64,000 bases of DNA, from positions 1-64,000 of the forward strand of contig NOUX01000006.1 in NCBI GenBank assembly GCA_002245855.1, in the 5' to 3' direction. The notes below the pieces were generated by a model. It was given only the letters and a program-made list of their open reading frames with translations, did no database searches and had not been told where the DNA came from. The translations under genes were made by a program, and so were the position numbers. Shown here piece by piece: positions 24,336 to 34,100 of this stretch (position 1 is its first letter; every line of letters begins with the position of its first letter). The DNA comes from Sphingobacterium cellulitidis. Its GTDB lineage: Bacteria > Bacteroidota > Bacteroidia > Sphingobacteriales > Sphingobacteriaceae.

Positions 24336-27089
24336 ATGAGAAACATTGCCTATTTGATTTTGGTGATTTGCTTTCTTACGCCTTTTACCGCGCTGTCCCA
24401 ACAGGTGATACAAGGAAATGTGAAGAACAAAATTACCCAAGAGCCCGCCGCGGCGATTTCCATTCGTGTAAAGGACGACCGTGCCGGGACATTTACCGAT
24501 GATAAAGGAAATTTTCAATTACGATTGAATAAGGGATTTCCAGCTACCTTAATCATCTCTTCTATTGGCTATGAACAACAAGAAATAGTCGTAGAAAATA
24601 ATCAAAAAGCCATTCAGATAGAGCTGAATCCTACCTCTACATTGGCGCAAGAGATTGTTATCTCTGCCAGCAGGTCCGTTCAGACGAAATTATCCTCTCC
24701 CGTAACTATTGAGCAAATCAGTACCAAAGACGTACAGAATTCACCACAAATCAACTATATGGATATGGTCCAAGGTCTGAGAGGTGTCGATGTAACAGTG
24801 TCAAGTATTGGGTTTACCTCAGTAACAACAAGAGGTTTTAATACGAGTGGTAATACGAACTTTACTCAGATCGTGGATGGAATGGATAACCAGGCTCCTG
24901 GATTAAACTTTCCTTTGGGTTCCGTGATCGGTCTTACACAATTGGATGTTGATAATATAGAGCTTCTTTCAGGAGCATCTTCCGCACTATATGGTTCCAG
25001 GGGCTTGAATGGTACCATGGTGATGACTGGAAAAGATCCTTTCAAATACAAAGGTTTGAGCGTCTTGGTTACCCAAGGTGTTAACCATATTAATAATGAA
25101 AACAATAATGATCCAATCTCTCCATCGCCGGTGTATGATTGGGTAATCCGTTATGCAAACTCCGTAAATGATAAACTGGCCTATAAGATTAATGCACAGT
25201 ATTCGAAAGCCAATGATTGGGTTGCGAATAATATGCAAAACAAGAATGGACCCGGTGGTCCGGATGTAGATCCAAATTATAATGGAATCAATATGTACGG
25301 GGGAGCAACATCGACGGACATTAATCCATTTATGTATGCAGCGATGATGGGAAATCCAGAGTTGGCCCCCTTAATTGAGCCTATGCTGGCAAACCCGAAT
25401 TATGTTGCCAGAACAGGATATCCAGAATACCGCTATTTGGACAATAATGCCAATGTTTTTAAGGTAAATGCTGAGTTGAGATATCGGATCAACCCAAATT
25501 TGGAGGCTATTGCATCCGGAACGTTCGGAACAGGAAATATTGTTTATACAAATGATACCAGGTATCAAATTAACGACTTTAAAGTAGGTCAATATCGTTT
25601 GGAATTAAAAAGTGATGATTGGTTCTTAAGAACATATACCACAAGAGAAAATTCAGGAAATACACTTATTGCTGGACCTACTGCACAGTTAATAAATGAA
25701 GCTTGGAAAGTAAGTTATGATGGTAATGTTGGAGGTTGGTATCCGGAATATACCGAAGCCTTTATTACGGCATTAGCAACAGGATCTTCACAACAAGAAG
25801 CGCATATTGCAGCACGACAATTTGCAGATCAAGGCCGATTGCTGGAAGGTACGCCAGAATTTAATGAGTTGAAAAAGAAAATTTCTCAAACTCCTATTTC
25901 AGAAGGCGGAACCCTATTCTTAGATCGTTCCAAGCTATATAATACAGAGTTTCAATACAACTTCAGAAAACTGATTACATTCATGGATGTAATAGCGGGG
26001 GTTAACTGGAGAATTTATAACCTGGACTCTAAAAACACCTTATTCCCAGATAAGGATAAACCAATCAATGTAAATGAATACAGTGGCTATCTTTCATTAG
26101 GAAAACGCTTGCTGGAAGAAAGGTTGAATCTGAATACCTCCTTCCGCTTGGATAAAAACACCCTATTTGGAAAGCCTAAGTTAACATCGAGAGCATCGGC
26201 CGTATTTCGTACAGCAAATCAGAACTACTTAAGGTTCTCCTATCAGAATGCATATAGCTTCCCTTCCAATATTCAAGCCTTGCAGAATACGATGAATGGC
26301 TATAATAGTTTCTCTTCAGGAGGTTCAAATCTTTTGTTAAACGAACATTATCATTTCAATGAATATCCACCATACACTTTAGCGAGTGTTCAGGAGTTTC
26401 AGCAGAGCAATGATCCATCGGATTTGAAAAAATTTGAATACGATGATATCAAACCGCAAACCGTAAATTCATTTGAATTAGGTTATGCAGCATTAATTGC
26501 GAAAAGAGTAATGTTTGATGTGTTGGGTTATTATTCAACTTGGGAAAACTTTATCGGCTATGCTAATGTTGCGAACAGTCCAGGCACCGATGATCCTAAT
26601 GCATTTAAGGATCAAAGTAAATATATGGTCTATAACATTGCCTTCAACGGAGGCGAAACAGTAAATACCTATGGTTATGCAGCTTCGGTAAGTGTAGATC
26701 TTGGCAAGAACTTCATGACTAAGGTGAATTATTATTCAGATTTCTTAAAAAACAAAAACAATAGCCAAATCAATAATTTCAATACACCGAACTACCATGT
26801 AAACATGGAATTTGGAAATTCAGGATTTGGAAAAAAACAAGTTTGGTCATTTAACACTACCTTGAGGTATAAACCAGGGTATCATTATGCAGTTGCAGGG
26901 GGCTTAGGTGAAGGTGAGGTGCCATCATCAGCTGTTATTGATGCACAAATAAGCTATAAGATCCTTAAAGCTCGTTCAGGAATAAGGATTGGCGGAACAA
27001 ATATTACCAATAAATACTATTCTACCGGTATTGCCAATCCTAGAATAGGAGCAATGTATTATGTGAGCTATGCTTATAATATTTTTTAA
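24336..27089 (+). CDS. TonB-dependent receptor with carboxypeptidase-D-like N-terminus
   Basis: A 917-aa outer-membrane receptor. A signal peptide (MRNIAYLILVICFLTPFTAL) is followed by a carboxypeptidase-D-like domain (about 23-105: VIQGNVKNKITQEPAAAISI, with a DDKGNFQL turn). The TonB box is around EIVISASRS and the plug covers roughly 115-230 (LSGASSALYGSRGLNGTMV). The 22-strand barrel follows and ends in the aromatic SYAYNIF. It lacks a SusD partner; the genes following it are a beta-helix lipoprotein, a diheme cytochrome and an aldehyde dehydrogenase. It therefore probably imports a specific organic substrate for oxidation rather than a polysaccharide. The next gene starts 21 bp downstream. 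Confidence 0.9.
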   Translation: MRNIAYLILVICFLTPFTALSQQVIQGNVKNKITQEPAAAISIRVKDDRAGTFTDDKGNFQLRLNKGFPATLIISSIGYEQQEIVVENNQKAIQIELNPTSTLAQEIVISASRSVQTKLSSPVTIEQISTKDVQNSPQINYMDMVQGLRGVDVTVSSIGFTSVTTRGFNTSGNTNFTQIVDGMDNQAPGLNFPLGSVIGLTQLDVDNIELLSGASSALYGSRGLNGTMVMTGKDPFKYKGLSVLVTQGVNHINNENNNDPISPSPVYDWVIRYANSVNDKLAYKINAQYSKANDWVANNMQNKNGPGGPDVDPNYNGINMYGGATSTDINPFMYAAMMGNPELAPLIEPMLANPNYVARTGYPEYRYLDNNANVFKVNAELRYRINPNLEAIASGTFGTGNIVYTNDTRYQINDFKVGQYRLELKSDDWFLRTYTTRENSGNTLIAGPTAQLINEAWKVSYDGNVGGWYPEYTEAFITALATGSSQQEAHIAARQFADQGRLLEGTPEFNELKKKISQTPISEGGTLFLDRSKLYNTEFQYNFRKLITFMDVIAGVNWRIYNLDSKNTLFPDKDKPINVNEYSGYLSLGKRLLEERLNLNTSFRLDKNTLFGKPKLTSRASAVFRTANQNYLRFSYQNAYSFPSNIQALQNTMNGYNSFSSGGSNLLLNEHYHFNEYPPYTLASVQEFQQSNDPSDLKKFEYDDIKPQTVNSFELGYAALIAKRVMFDVLGYYSTWENFIGYANVANSPGTDDPNAFKDQSKYMVYNIAFNGGETVNTYGYAASVSVDLGKNFMTKVNYYSDFLKNKNNSQINNFNTPNYHVNMEFGNSGFGKKQVWSFNTTLRYKPGYHYAVAGGLGEGEVPSSAVIDAQISYKILKARSGIRIGGTNITNKYYSTGIANPRIGAMYYVSYAYNIF

Positions 27090-27110
27090 GATTAACCAAA
27101 AAAATAAATA

Positions 27111-28388
27111 ATGATGAAAAGAATTTCAATTGCTGCAATTATTTGTATTAGCCTGTTGTTTGGGTGTAAGAATACTCCTGATAATTCAAGTGGCTATGCA
27201 ACCCAATTGACCTTTGGTCCAGGGGAAGAAGAGAAAATTGAAGAAGCGTTTCTTTCTTTAAAGGATAGTACCGAGATCTTTCTAAAAGAAGGGAAGTATA
27301 AATTCCAAAACTTGAGCATTGCTCAGGTGAATCATATTTTGATTCGAGGTGCAGGTCCGACCAAGACCGTTTTGGATTTTAAAGATCAGAAACAAGGAGG
27401 TGAAGGGATACGGGTAACCGATGTGAAGAATTTTAAGATTCAAGGTATGGAGATTAGAGACTCCAAAGGCGATCTGTTAAAAATTAATAATGGTAAGGAC
27501 ATTGTGGTGGCGGAGTTACATGCGATTTGGAGTACTGCAGATTCTACCAGCGGAGGTTATGGCATTTATCCTGTCCTTTGTAGCAATGTCTTGATTGAAA
27601 ATTGCTATGCCGAAGGCGCTTCAGATGCTGGTATTTATGTTGGGCAGACCAATGGGGCTATTGTAAGAAACAGTAAGGCGGCAAAGAATGTTGCGGGCTG
27701 TGAAATTGAAAACTCTACGGATGCAGAAGTGTATGATAATGAGTTTTATGACAATACTGCTGGCTTCTTGGTATTTGATCTACCAGACCTATCGCAACGT
27801 GGTGGAAAAATTAAGGCCTATAATAATATTATCCGTGATAATAACTTCAGGAATTTTGCCAAGGCGGGAAGTTTTGGAACCTCTTGGGGAGTAGGGAATG
27901 CGTCTCCAGGGAGTGGAGTCATTATTTTAGCCACATCTGATGTTGAGATCTACAACAATAAGATAACCAATAATAATAGTTCTGCTGTTACAATTGCCTC
28001 CGGATTTACCGTCGACGAAAAAGCTGCTGAAAAAATTAATGATAAGTATTCTCCAATTCCTACAAACATAAAAATCCATGGGAATACCATCACAATGGGG
28101 AAAGAATTTCCGAAACCAGCATTTGAACATAGGGTTGGGCAGTTGATCATTGCGACTGAGCAACAATTAAATGGACTTGACCCCGAAAGAAAGGGTAAGA
28201 GAATTCCTGCAATCCTTTATGATGGTGTAACGAGCAATATCATGACCCAAGGTACCGAAGCAAATCCTGATAAGGTTTGTATCGATCAGCCTGGCGAGAA
28301 TATGTTTGTAAATGCAGATTTCGGGAATGTAAAAGACCAAACAAAATGGAAACCCAATACAAATGTTCAACCTTTTGAATGTAAGTAA
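27111..28388 (+). CDS. Parallel beta-helix lipoprotein (SO2930-associated family)
   Basis: A 425-aa lipoprotein. The lipobox LLFGC places the lipidated cysteine at C19. The body is a right-handed parallel beta-helix: repeated short strand-turn units such as NVLIENCYAEGASDAGIYVG, AIVRNSKAAKNVAGCEIENS, AEVYDNEFYDNTAGFLVFDL. The family (TIGR03805-like) is known to be found beside SO2930/HNE_0200-type diheme cytochromes, exactly the next gene here, which starts 2 bp after this stop. Its role is unknown; no carbohydrate lyase active site is obvious. It is probably a periplasmic or outer-membrane-anchored substrate-handling partner of the cytochrome. Confidence 0.85.
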   Translation: MMKRISIAAIICISLLFGCKNTPDNSSGYATQLTFGPGEEEKIEEAFLSLKDSTEIFLKEGKYKFQNLSIAQVNHILIRGAGPTKTVLDFKDQKQGGEGIRVTDVKNFKIQGMEIRDSKGDLLKINNGKDIVVAELHAIWSTADSTSGGYGIYPVLCSNVLIENCYAEGASDAGIYVGQTNGAIVRNSKAAKNVAGCEIENSTDAEVYDNEFYDNTAGFLVFDLPDLSQRGGKIKAYNNIIRDNNFRNFAKAGSFGTSWGVGNASPGSGVIILATSDVEIYNNKITNNNSSAVTIASGFTVDEKAAEKINDKYSPIPTNIKIHGNTITMGKEFPKPAFEHRVGQLIIATEQQLNGLDPERKGKRIPAILYDGVTSNIMTQGTEANPDKVCIDQPGENMFVNADFGNVKDQTKWKPNTNVQPFECK

Positions 28389-28390
28389 TA

Positions 28391-29443
28391 ATGAGTAACC
28401 TGCTAAAGATATCTTGTTGTTTCTTGCTTTTGATTTTCTTGATTCAAAGCTGTCAAAATCAAAGCAAGAAACAACAACAAGTTGATAAGAGTTTTCAGTT
28501 TAAGGAGAAGCTATCTGATTATGGCTTCTTCACTGGAAAACTGTCGGAATTGAATCCGAGTCCTGAATTGATTTCCTATGATCTAAGTAGTGCCCTATTT
28601 TCAGATTATGCGATCAAGGATAGATTCATTGTGCTGCCGGAAGGACACAAAATGAAGTTTGTGAATAATGAAGAATTGGATTTTCCTGATTCTACCATTA
28701 TTATCAAAAACTTCGCTTACAGAAATGAAAAGGATGAGAAGGTTCATATTGAAACAAGACTTCTTGTAAAAGACCCGTTGGACCATAACTGGAAAGTGAT
28801 GAATTATTTATGGGATGATGAGCAAAAAGATGCGGTTAAATTTATTCGAGGGGTAGTTCTTCCGATAAGTTTAAAGGATGACCATGGACAAATGCACAAA
28901 ACCAATTATATGGTTCCCAATACCAATGATTGTAAAAGATGTCATATCAAAGATTCTAAATTGATTCCTATTGGGCCAAAAGCCCGCAATATGAATTACA
29001 CTCGAGCAGGTCATTCGGAAAATCAACTTACTTGGTTGGCAAATAACGGACATTTGGAGAATTTACCAGATTTAAAACAAGTGGAGGTATTACCTAATTG
29101 GTTGGACAAAGCAAACTTTAACATCAATCAACGTGCTCGGGCTTATTTGGATATCAACTGTAGTCATTGTCATCGTCGCGGCGGAGATGCCTTTAATACA
29201 GGATTGTTTCTTGAGTACAATGAATCCGATACGGTTCGATTGGGCTATCATAAAGGCCCCGTATCGGCTGGAGCGGGAGCAGGCGGTTTAAATTATGACC
29301 TTGTACCGGGCGTACCAGAACAATCTATTCTCTATTATCGGATGAATAGCGCTGAACCTGGAACGGCCATGCCAGAGCTTGCTAGATCAATTGTCCATAG
29401 GGAAGGCGTTGAACTTATTAAAGACTGGATTAAGCAATTATAA
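28391..29443 (+). CDS. SO2930-family diheme c-type cytochrome lipoprotein
   Basis: A 350-aa lipoprotein (lipobox LIQSC, C21) with two covalent heme sites: CKRCH (181-185) and CSHCH (257-261). Candidate distal ligand methionines lie near the C-terminus (GTAMPELARS). This is the SO2930/HNE_0200 layout, a periplasmic electron carrier always found with the beta-helix protein. The pair overlaps functionally with upstream receptor and downstream aldehyde dehydrogenase, suggesting it accepts electrons from an uncharacterised oxidation of an imported compound. It starts 2 bp after the beta-helix gene and ends 39 bp before the aldehyde dehydrogenase gene. Confidence 0.88.
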   Translation: MSNLLKISCCFLLLIFLIQSCQNQSKKQQQVDKSFQFKEKLSDYGFFTGKLSELNPSPELISYDLSSALFSDYAIKDRFIVLPEGHKMKFVNNEELDFPDSTIIIKNFAYRNEKDEKVHIETRLLVKDPLDHNWKVMNYLWDDEQKDAVKFIRGVVLPISLKDDHGQMHKTNYMVPNTNDCKRCHIKDSKLIPIGPKARNMNYTRAGHSENQLTWLANNGHLENLPDLKQVEVLPNWLDKANFNINQRARAYLDINCSHCHRRGGDAFNTGLFLEYNESDTVRLGYHKGPVSAGAGAGGLNYDLVPGVPEQSILYYRMNSAEPGTAMPELARSIVHREGVELIKDWIKQL

Positions 29444-29482
29444 AATTAGACTATTAATAATATCCATTTAACAAAAAGGATC

Positions 29483-30877
29483 ATGGATACTTCAATAAAG
29501 CAATTGTTTGATGTTCAAATGGAGCATCAACGAGCACTTCGTATGAGTTCTTTGAAGGACCGTGTCCTGAAATTAAAGCGGCTCAAAGAGGTTATTTCAA
29601 AATATGAAACACTAATTTTTGATGCTCTGCAAAGTGATTTGCGGAAGAATCCATATGAGTCTGCTTTGACTGAAGTGTATTTTATTTATAGTGAGATAGA
29701 TTATGCGATCAAACATCTGCCCAATTGGATGAAAAAGCATAAGAAGCCTTTTACATTAACTAGTTTCTTATCCAAAAATTGGATTCAATATGAAGCATTG
29801 GGAACTTCCTTGATCATATCGCCCTGGAATTATCCTTTTCAATTAAGTATGAGTCCATTGGTTTCAGCCATTGCTGCAGGATGTTCTGTGATCTTAAAAC
29901 CATCGGAGTATAGCCCTAAAACTTCGGAAGTTCTTCAGAAAATTATTGAGGAGGCCTTCCCAAGAGAAGAAGTAGCATGTTTGATTGGAGAAAGGGAGTT
30001 GGCGACAGGTCTATTGGCCTTGCCATTTCATAAAATATTCTTTACAGGAAGTCCTGAGGTTGGAAAGATTGTAATGAAGGCTGCATCAGAGCATCTATCC
30101 AGTATTACCCTTGAATTAGGGGGGAAATCACCAGTGATTATTGATGAAAGTTGTGATCTTCTGGATGCAGCTAATAAAATAGCTTGGGGAAAATTGATAA
30201 ATGCAGGCCAGACTTGTATTGCTCCAGATTACTTATTTATTCCGCAGGGCAAAATCAATGACTTTATAGTTGCTTTTGAAGATGCCTGTAAGCGGATGTT
30301 TTATGTGGGGGATGCCATTGATCCAAATCGATATGCCAAGATAATCAATCAAAAACATAAAAGTAGGATTGAAGGCCTGCTGGAAGATGCGGTGAAACAA
30401 GGATCCAAGGTGAATTATGTAAGCAAGGAAATTGATGGGCAATCATTATCACCGATGTTGTTAACGGATGTTTCCAAGGATTGCCGAATCATGGAGGAAG
30501 AAATCTTCGGACCAGTATTGCCAATTATTCCATACGGAAGCATAAAGGAGGTCATTGATTATATTAATTCCAAACCAAAGCCATTGTCCATGTACATCTT
30601 TTCCAAGAATCAAGATTCAATAGCTTTATTGTCCAAAAGTTGTAGCTCGGGAAGTGTCTGTATCAATGATGTTTTGATCCAAGTTTCCAATCCAAATCTA
30701 CCATTTGGAGGAGTAAATTATAGTGGACTGGGTCATTGCCATGGGTTTTATGGCTTTAAAGCTTTTTCCCATGAACGAGCATTTATGAAACAAACCCCAT
30801 TCGCCCTTTCAAAAATGATTTATCCGCCCTATGAGGGGAAGGAGAAGTTGTTTAAACTATTGAAAAGGTGGATGTAA
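29483..30877 (+). CDS. Aldehyde dehydrogenase, class 3-like
   Basis: A 464-aa NAD(P)-dependent aldehyde dehydrogenase of the class 3 (fatty/coniferyl aldehyde) type, a normal length. The general base is in LELGGK (E211), the catalytic cysteine is in GQTCIAP (C245), and the C-terminal motif PNLPFGGVNYSGLGHCHG is typical of the class. It would oxidise a medium to long-chain or aromatic aldehyde to the acid in the cytoplasm. It is the last gene of the TetR-controlled cassette, 39 bp after the cytochrome gene, with a strong terminator 37 bp past its stop. Confidence 0.92.
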   Translation: MDTSIKQLFDVQMEHQRALRMSSLKDRVLKLKRLKEVISKYETLIFDALQSDLRKNPYESALTEVYFIYSEIDYAIKHLPNWMKKHKKPFTLTSFLSKNWIQYEALGTSLIISPWNYPFQLSMSPLVSAIAAGCSVILKPSEYSPKTSEVLQKIIEEAFPREEVACLIGERELATGLLALPFHKIFFTGSPEVGKIVMKAASEHLSSITLELGGKSPVIIDESCDLLDAANKIAWGKLINAGQTCIAPDYLFIPQGKINDFIVAFEDACKRMFYVGDAIDPNRYAKIINQKHKSRIEGLLEDAVKQGSKVNYVSKEIDGQSLSPMLLTDVSKDCRIMEEEIFGPVLPIIPYGSIKEVIDYINSKPKPLSMYIFSKNQDSIALLSKSCSSGSVCINDVLIQVSNPNLPFGGVNYSGLGHCHGFYGFKAFSHERAFMKQTPFALSKMIYPPYEGKEKLFKLLKRWM

Positions 30878-30913
30878 TAAATTGTTAGTTAGTATAGTAG
30901 TAATTGATAAGCG

Positions 30914-30956
30914 AGATTGTCTCCAGATTTTAGGAGACAATCTTATTTTTTTTGAA
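30914..30956 (+). terminator. Rho-independent terminator
   Basis: A perfect 11-bp stem (AGATTGTCTCC at 30914-30924, GGAGACAATCT at 30933-30943) with an 8-base loop and a long T-run. It closes the receptor-cytochrome-aldehyde dehydrogenase operon. Confidence 0.9.
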
Positions 30957-31017
30957 CCTTGGAATAATTTATGTGTTTAATCTTATGTTATTGAATTTTC
31001 ATAAATATAAATTTCAT

Positions 31018-31464
31018 ATGAAAGCTTTATTCTTAATTCCCATTATTTCAATCCTATTCAGCTGCAATACCAGTACAAAAAACAGCAATCCTGTACATGA
31101 TAGCATCGATACAGCTTCCTCTGCTGTAAAAATAGATTCCGTTCAAAGTATCCAGCAGAAGGTTATTGATCTGAAGGCAGAATGGGATTCCATTAATCTT
31201 CATAAAATTTCCAAAGAGTCGGATACGATTTCCTTTAATAGCAAGGATTTTAAACAGATAAATGCTGAATTAATCAGTGAGAAGGTAGGCAATATTCGGT
31301 TCAATCAAATAATTATGCCTGATACAAATGCTGATGGTCCTTTTGGGAAGGATATTCAATATAAATTGGATAAAAAGGGAGACTATAAACTCATTATTGG
31401 AGAGAGCTTGATGCAGGGAGACCCTTTTGATGGGGATTATATTCTGAAGTTCAAAGGACAATAA
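31018..31464 (+). CDS. Small lipoprotein of unknown function
   Basis: A 148-aa protein counted from the ATG at 31018; an in-frame start at 30952 would put extra residues before the signal peptide and overlap the preceding terminator. The signal MKALFLIPIISILFSC gives a lipidated C16. A low-complexity Ser/Thr/Asn linker follows, then a compact domain with a repeated pattern near the C-terminus (DTNADGPFGKDIQYKLDKKG, GESLMQGDPFDGDYILKF). I do not recognise the family. The gene stands alone between two terminators and is convergent with the TonB receptor gene at 31509. Confidence 0.7.
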   Translation: MKALFLIPIISILFSCNTSTKNSNPVHDSIDTASSAVKIDSVQSIQQKVIDLKAEWDSINLHKISKESDTISFNSKDFKQINAELISEKVGNIRFNQIIMPDTNADGPFGKDIQYKLDKKGDYKLIIGESLMQGDPFDGDYILKFKGQ

Positions 31465-31465
31465 A

Positions 31466-31502
31466 AAAGGACCCAGCTGATATTAAATCGGCTAAGTCCT
31501 AA
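31466..31502. terminator. Bidirectional terminator between convergent genes
   Basis: GGACCCAGCTGAT and ATCGGCTAAGTCC form an imperfect stem (two mismatches, one wobble) with A-rich and T-rich flanks. It lies between the + strand lipoprotein gene and the - strand receptor gene. Confidence 0.55.
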
Positions 31503-31508
31503 TCCATT

Positions 31509-34100
31509 TTAAAATTTATTGAGGTTATATCTCAAGGTTACTCCATATGTTCTTGGATCTGCAATAACGCCAGCATATTGACCATAGCTTCCTGGAGCTG
31601 CCAAAAGTTGTTCGTAGTAATTCTTATTGGTTAGGTTTCGGCTCCATATCAAAATACTGATTCCATTATCCGATTTAAATCCTAGTCGACCATTTAAGAC
31701 GGAATAACCATCGATGTTTAAATATTTTGAAGGTGATGGACTTGATGAAAATTCTGATCTATAAAACAGGTCAGCACCCAATATGAATTGTCCTTCAAGG
31801 CCTAGTAGTTTTCCATTTTGGGTAAATTCTGCTGTTATGGAAGAGGACCATTTTGAAATTCCGGGTAATCGACCGCCAGAAATATCCTTGAATGCTTCTG
31901 GGCCACCAACTTCTTCCAGGGGTACAGGTGCATTTGTGAATTTGATGTATTTGCCATCGGTATAGGCAGCTGCAGCATTCAGCCTTAAAAACCTCCTAAC
32001 TCTTACACTTCCATCAAACTCAATTCCCTTTACTCTTACTTGTTCTGCATTCGCTAAATAGCCACGATTTACACCGGGTTCAGGAGTTTGCACCAAGGTC
32101 TGGTAGTCCTTAATATCTGTTTGAAAGAGGGTAAGATTTAGGATGGAATTTCTACTTGGGCTGGTTTTAAAACCTATTTCCTTATGATTTACTGACTCAG
32201 GCTTCACCCGAGCTAGTTCCAAGAGGACTTCACCTTTGGCAGTTGGTAGTCCACCTACATTAATACCGACCGGCTTATAGCTTAAGCTATACGTGGCAAA
32301 AGCATTGAAATTAGGGTTTAATTTGTATTGAAGCGAAAGTTGTCCCGAGAAATTGCCAGCCTCGGCTTCTGTGTCAAAAGATTGATTGGTATAAACCGAG
32401 TTTTTCAGCGCTAATAAGTCAGGGTCATTTGTTGCCAGTCCGCCATAGGTCTGGCGATTGTAATTGGCCTGCTTTTTATCATAGTTATACCTCAGACCAG
32501 GAAGAACATGGATTTGATTCGTAATAGCCCAATCCACTTGTGTATATGCTGCTAAGCTTGTCGTTTTGATGCCATATTTGGTTTTTATTCCAAAATTATC
32601 AAACAAGCCTTCCGTCTTCCATAAATCACTTGTTGTGTTTTGAGCAAATCGCCATAGGGATGATCCTGCTTCTTCGGTATGCACCGGATCCGTTCTCAAA
32701 TCTTGATATAAACCAAATAAGCCTGCGACCAATTCTACGTTTTCTCGAATTTTCCCTGTATATCTAAATTCCTGTGAGTATTGATCATGCTTGGAGTTTC
32801 CTGCAGAAATTGTAAAAACAGGTAGACCAATATAATCTCTATCATTTAATGGTACCCATTTCCAATAACGCCATGCTGTCGTTGAGGTCAATTGTCCGGA
32901 GCCAAGTTTAATCTCGGCGTTCAAGGATGCCCCTCCCAATTCGTTATCAGCCTTGGACTGCGTATTTAAATCCACCTTACGCTCGAATGCTTCCTGATAG
33001 GGTTGGGTATAGCCTAAATCATTAATAATATTATTGAATTGCCTGTACTCGGCCCGTTTTGTTTCAACCACACCAGCAACTCCCCAGCCATATCCATCGG
33101 GTTTTTGAATGCTTTTATCAGCAGCCAAACTAATATTAACCTTGTCATTTGCTCGATACAGGATTTGTCCTCTCAGTCCCAGATTGTTCATGTTATTTAT
33201 GGCTCTATTCGTATAGGTATTAAATAGAGTACCATTCCTGTGGGTCCCTGAAAAGGATACTCTTGCAGCAATTTTATTGGATATTGGACCTGTTAAGGAT
33301 GCTTTACCCTGAATAAACCCATAGTTTCCATAGCTCAGTTCAAAATTAGCTGATGGTTTAAATTCAGCAGGCTTGGAGGTGACATTAAAAGCGCCAGAAG
33401 TGGTATTCATTCCAAAAAGCGTCCCTTGTGGACCTCTTAATACCTCCACTTGTTCGATGTCAATAAAATCTAACCAGGTGGCAGCAGGCCTTGCGAGATA
33501 TACTCCATCTAAATAAAATCCGACACCTGGATCAATCCCATCATTGGTTAAACCATAGGTGGAACCTAAACCGAGAATGTTGAGGGTGGTATTTCGCGCA
33601 TTGGACGCGTATAATTGAACTGTAGGAGCCAATTCCTTGATTCGATTGACATTGAAGGCACCGGCATCATCTATGGTAGCTGTATTTATTGTCGTGATAG
33701 GAATCGGAACATCCTGGATTTCTTCCTTTCTACGTCTCGAGCTTACTACTATCTGGTCCAATCTTTCCAAAGATGGTATTAAGAAAATGGTTGCCGGAGA
33801 ATCCTTGATGGTAATGGTTCGTTTTTCATAACCTATCTGCGAAATAATAAGTTGAAAAGGCAGTTTTTGTCCGGTAATAAAATGAAATTCACCATTCTTG
33901 TCTGTTTTGACCTGATGGGTAACACCTTCTAATTGTAATGTTACATCGGCAATTGGCTCTTTAGTGATGGAGTCCAGGACAGTACCTTTTAGGGTTGCAT
34001 TGATAATGGCCTGCGGATTTTCTTGTGCTTTTAAGTGGTCAATGATGAAAAATAAGGCAATAGATAGCCCTAGAAAGCGAAATGTTTTCTTTAAAATCAT
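31509..34100 (-). CDS. TonB-dependent receptor without a SusD partner
   Basis: An 863-aa outer-membrane receptor. A signal peptide (about 1-25) precedes a carboxypeptidase-D-like domain (about 37-110: GTVLDSITKEPIADVTLQLE). A TonB box-like segment lies around LDQIVVSSRRRKE and the plug follows (VEVLRGPQGTLFGMNTTSGA, the classic signature). The barrel continues to the C-terminal aromatic YGVTLRYNLNKF. The plug resembles receptors for metal chelates or small organic compounds more than SusC. No FecR or sigma factor is adjacent. It is divergent from the lectin/kelch-SARP regulator, and the 529 bp between them contain a cluster of dyad symmetries, so that regulator may control it. Confidence 0.9.
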   Translation of the reverse strand: MILKKTFRFLGLSIALFFIIDHLKAQENPQAIINATLKGTVLDSITKEPIADVTLQLEGVTHQVKTDKNGEFHFITGQKLPFQLIISQIGYEKRTITIKDSPATIFLIPSLERLDQIVVSSRRRKEEIQDVPIPITTINTATIDDAGAFNVNRIKELAPTVQLYASNARNTTLNILGLGSTYGLTNDGIDPGVGFYLDGVYLARPAATWLDFIDIEQVEVLRGPQGTLFGMNTTSGAFNVTSKPAEFKPSANFELSYGNYGFIQGKASLTGPISNKIAARVSFSGTHRNGTLFNTYTNRAINNMNNLGLRGQILYRANDKVNISLAADKSIQKPDGYGWGVAGVVETKRAEYRQFNNIINDLGYTQPYQEAFERKVDLNTQSKADNELGGASLNAEIKLGSGQLTSTTAWRYWKWVPLNDRDYIGLPVFTISAGNSKHDQYSQEFRYTGKIRENVELVAGLFGLYQDLRTDPVHTEEAGSSLWRFAQNTTSDLWKTEGLFDNFGIKTKYGIKTTSLAAYTQVDWAITNQIHVLPGLRYNYDKKQANYNRQTYGGLATNDPDLLALKNSVYTNQSFDTEAEAGNFSGQLSLQYKLNPNFNAFATYSLSYKPVGINVGGLPTAKGEVLLELARVKPESVNHKEIGFKTSPSRNSILNLTLFQTDIKDYQTLVQTPEPGVNRGYLANAEQVRVKGIEFDGSVRVRRFLRLNAAAAYTDGKYIKFTNAPVPLEEVGGPEAFKDISGGRLPGISKWSSSITAEFTQNGKLLGLEGQFILGADLFYRSEFSSSPSPSKYLNIDGYSVLNGRLGFKSDNGISILIWSRNLTNKNYYEQLLAAPGSYGQYAGVIADPRTYGVTLRYNLNKF

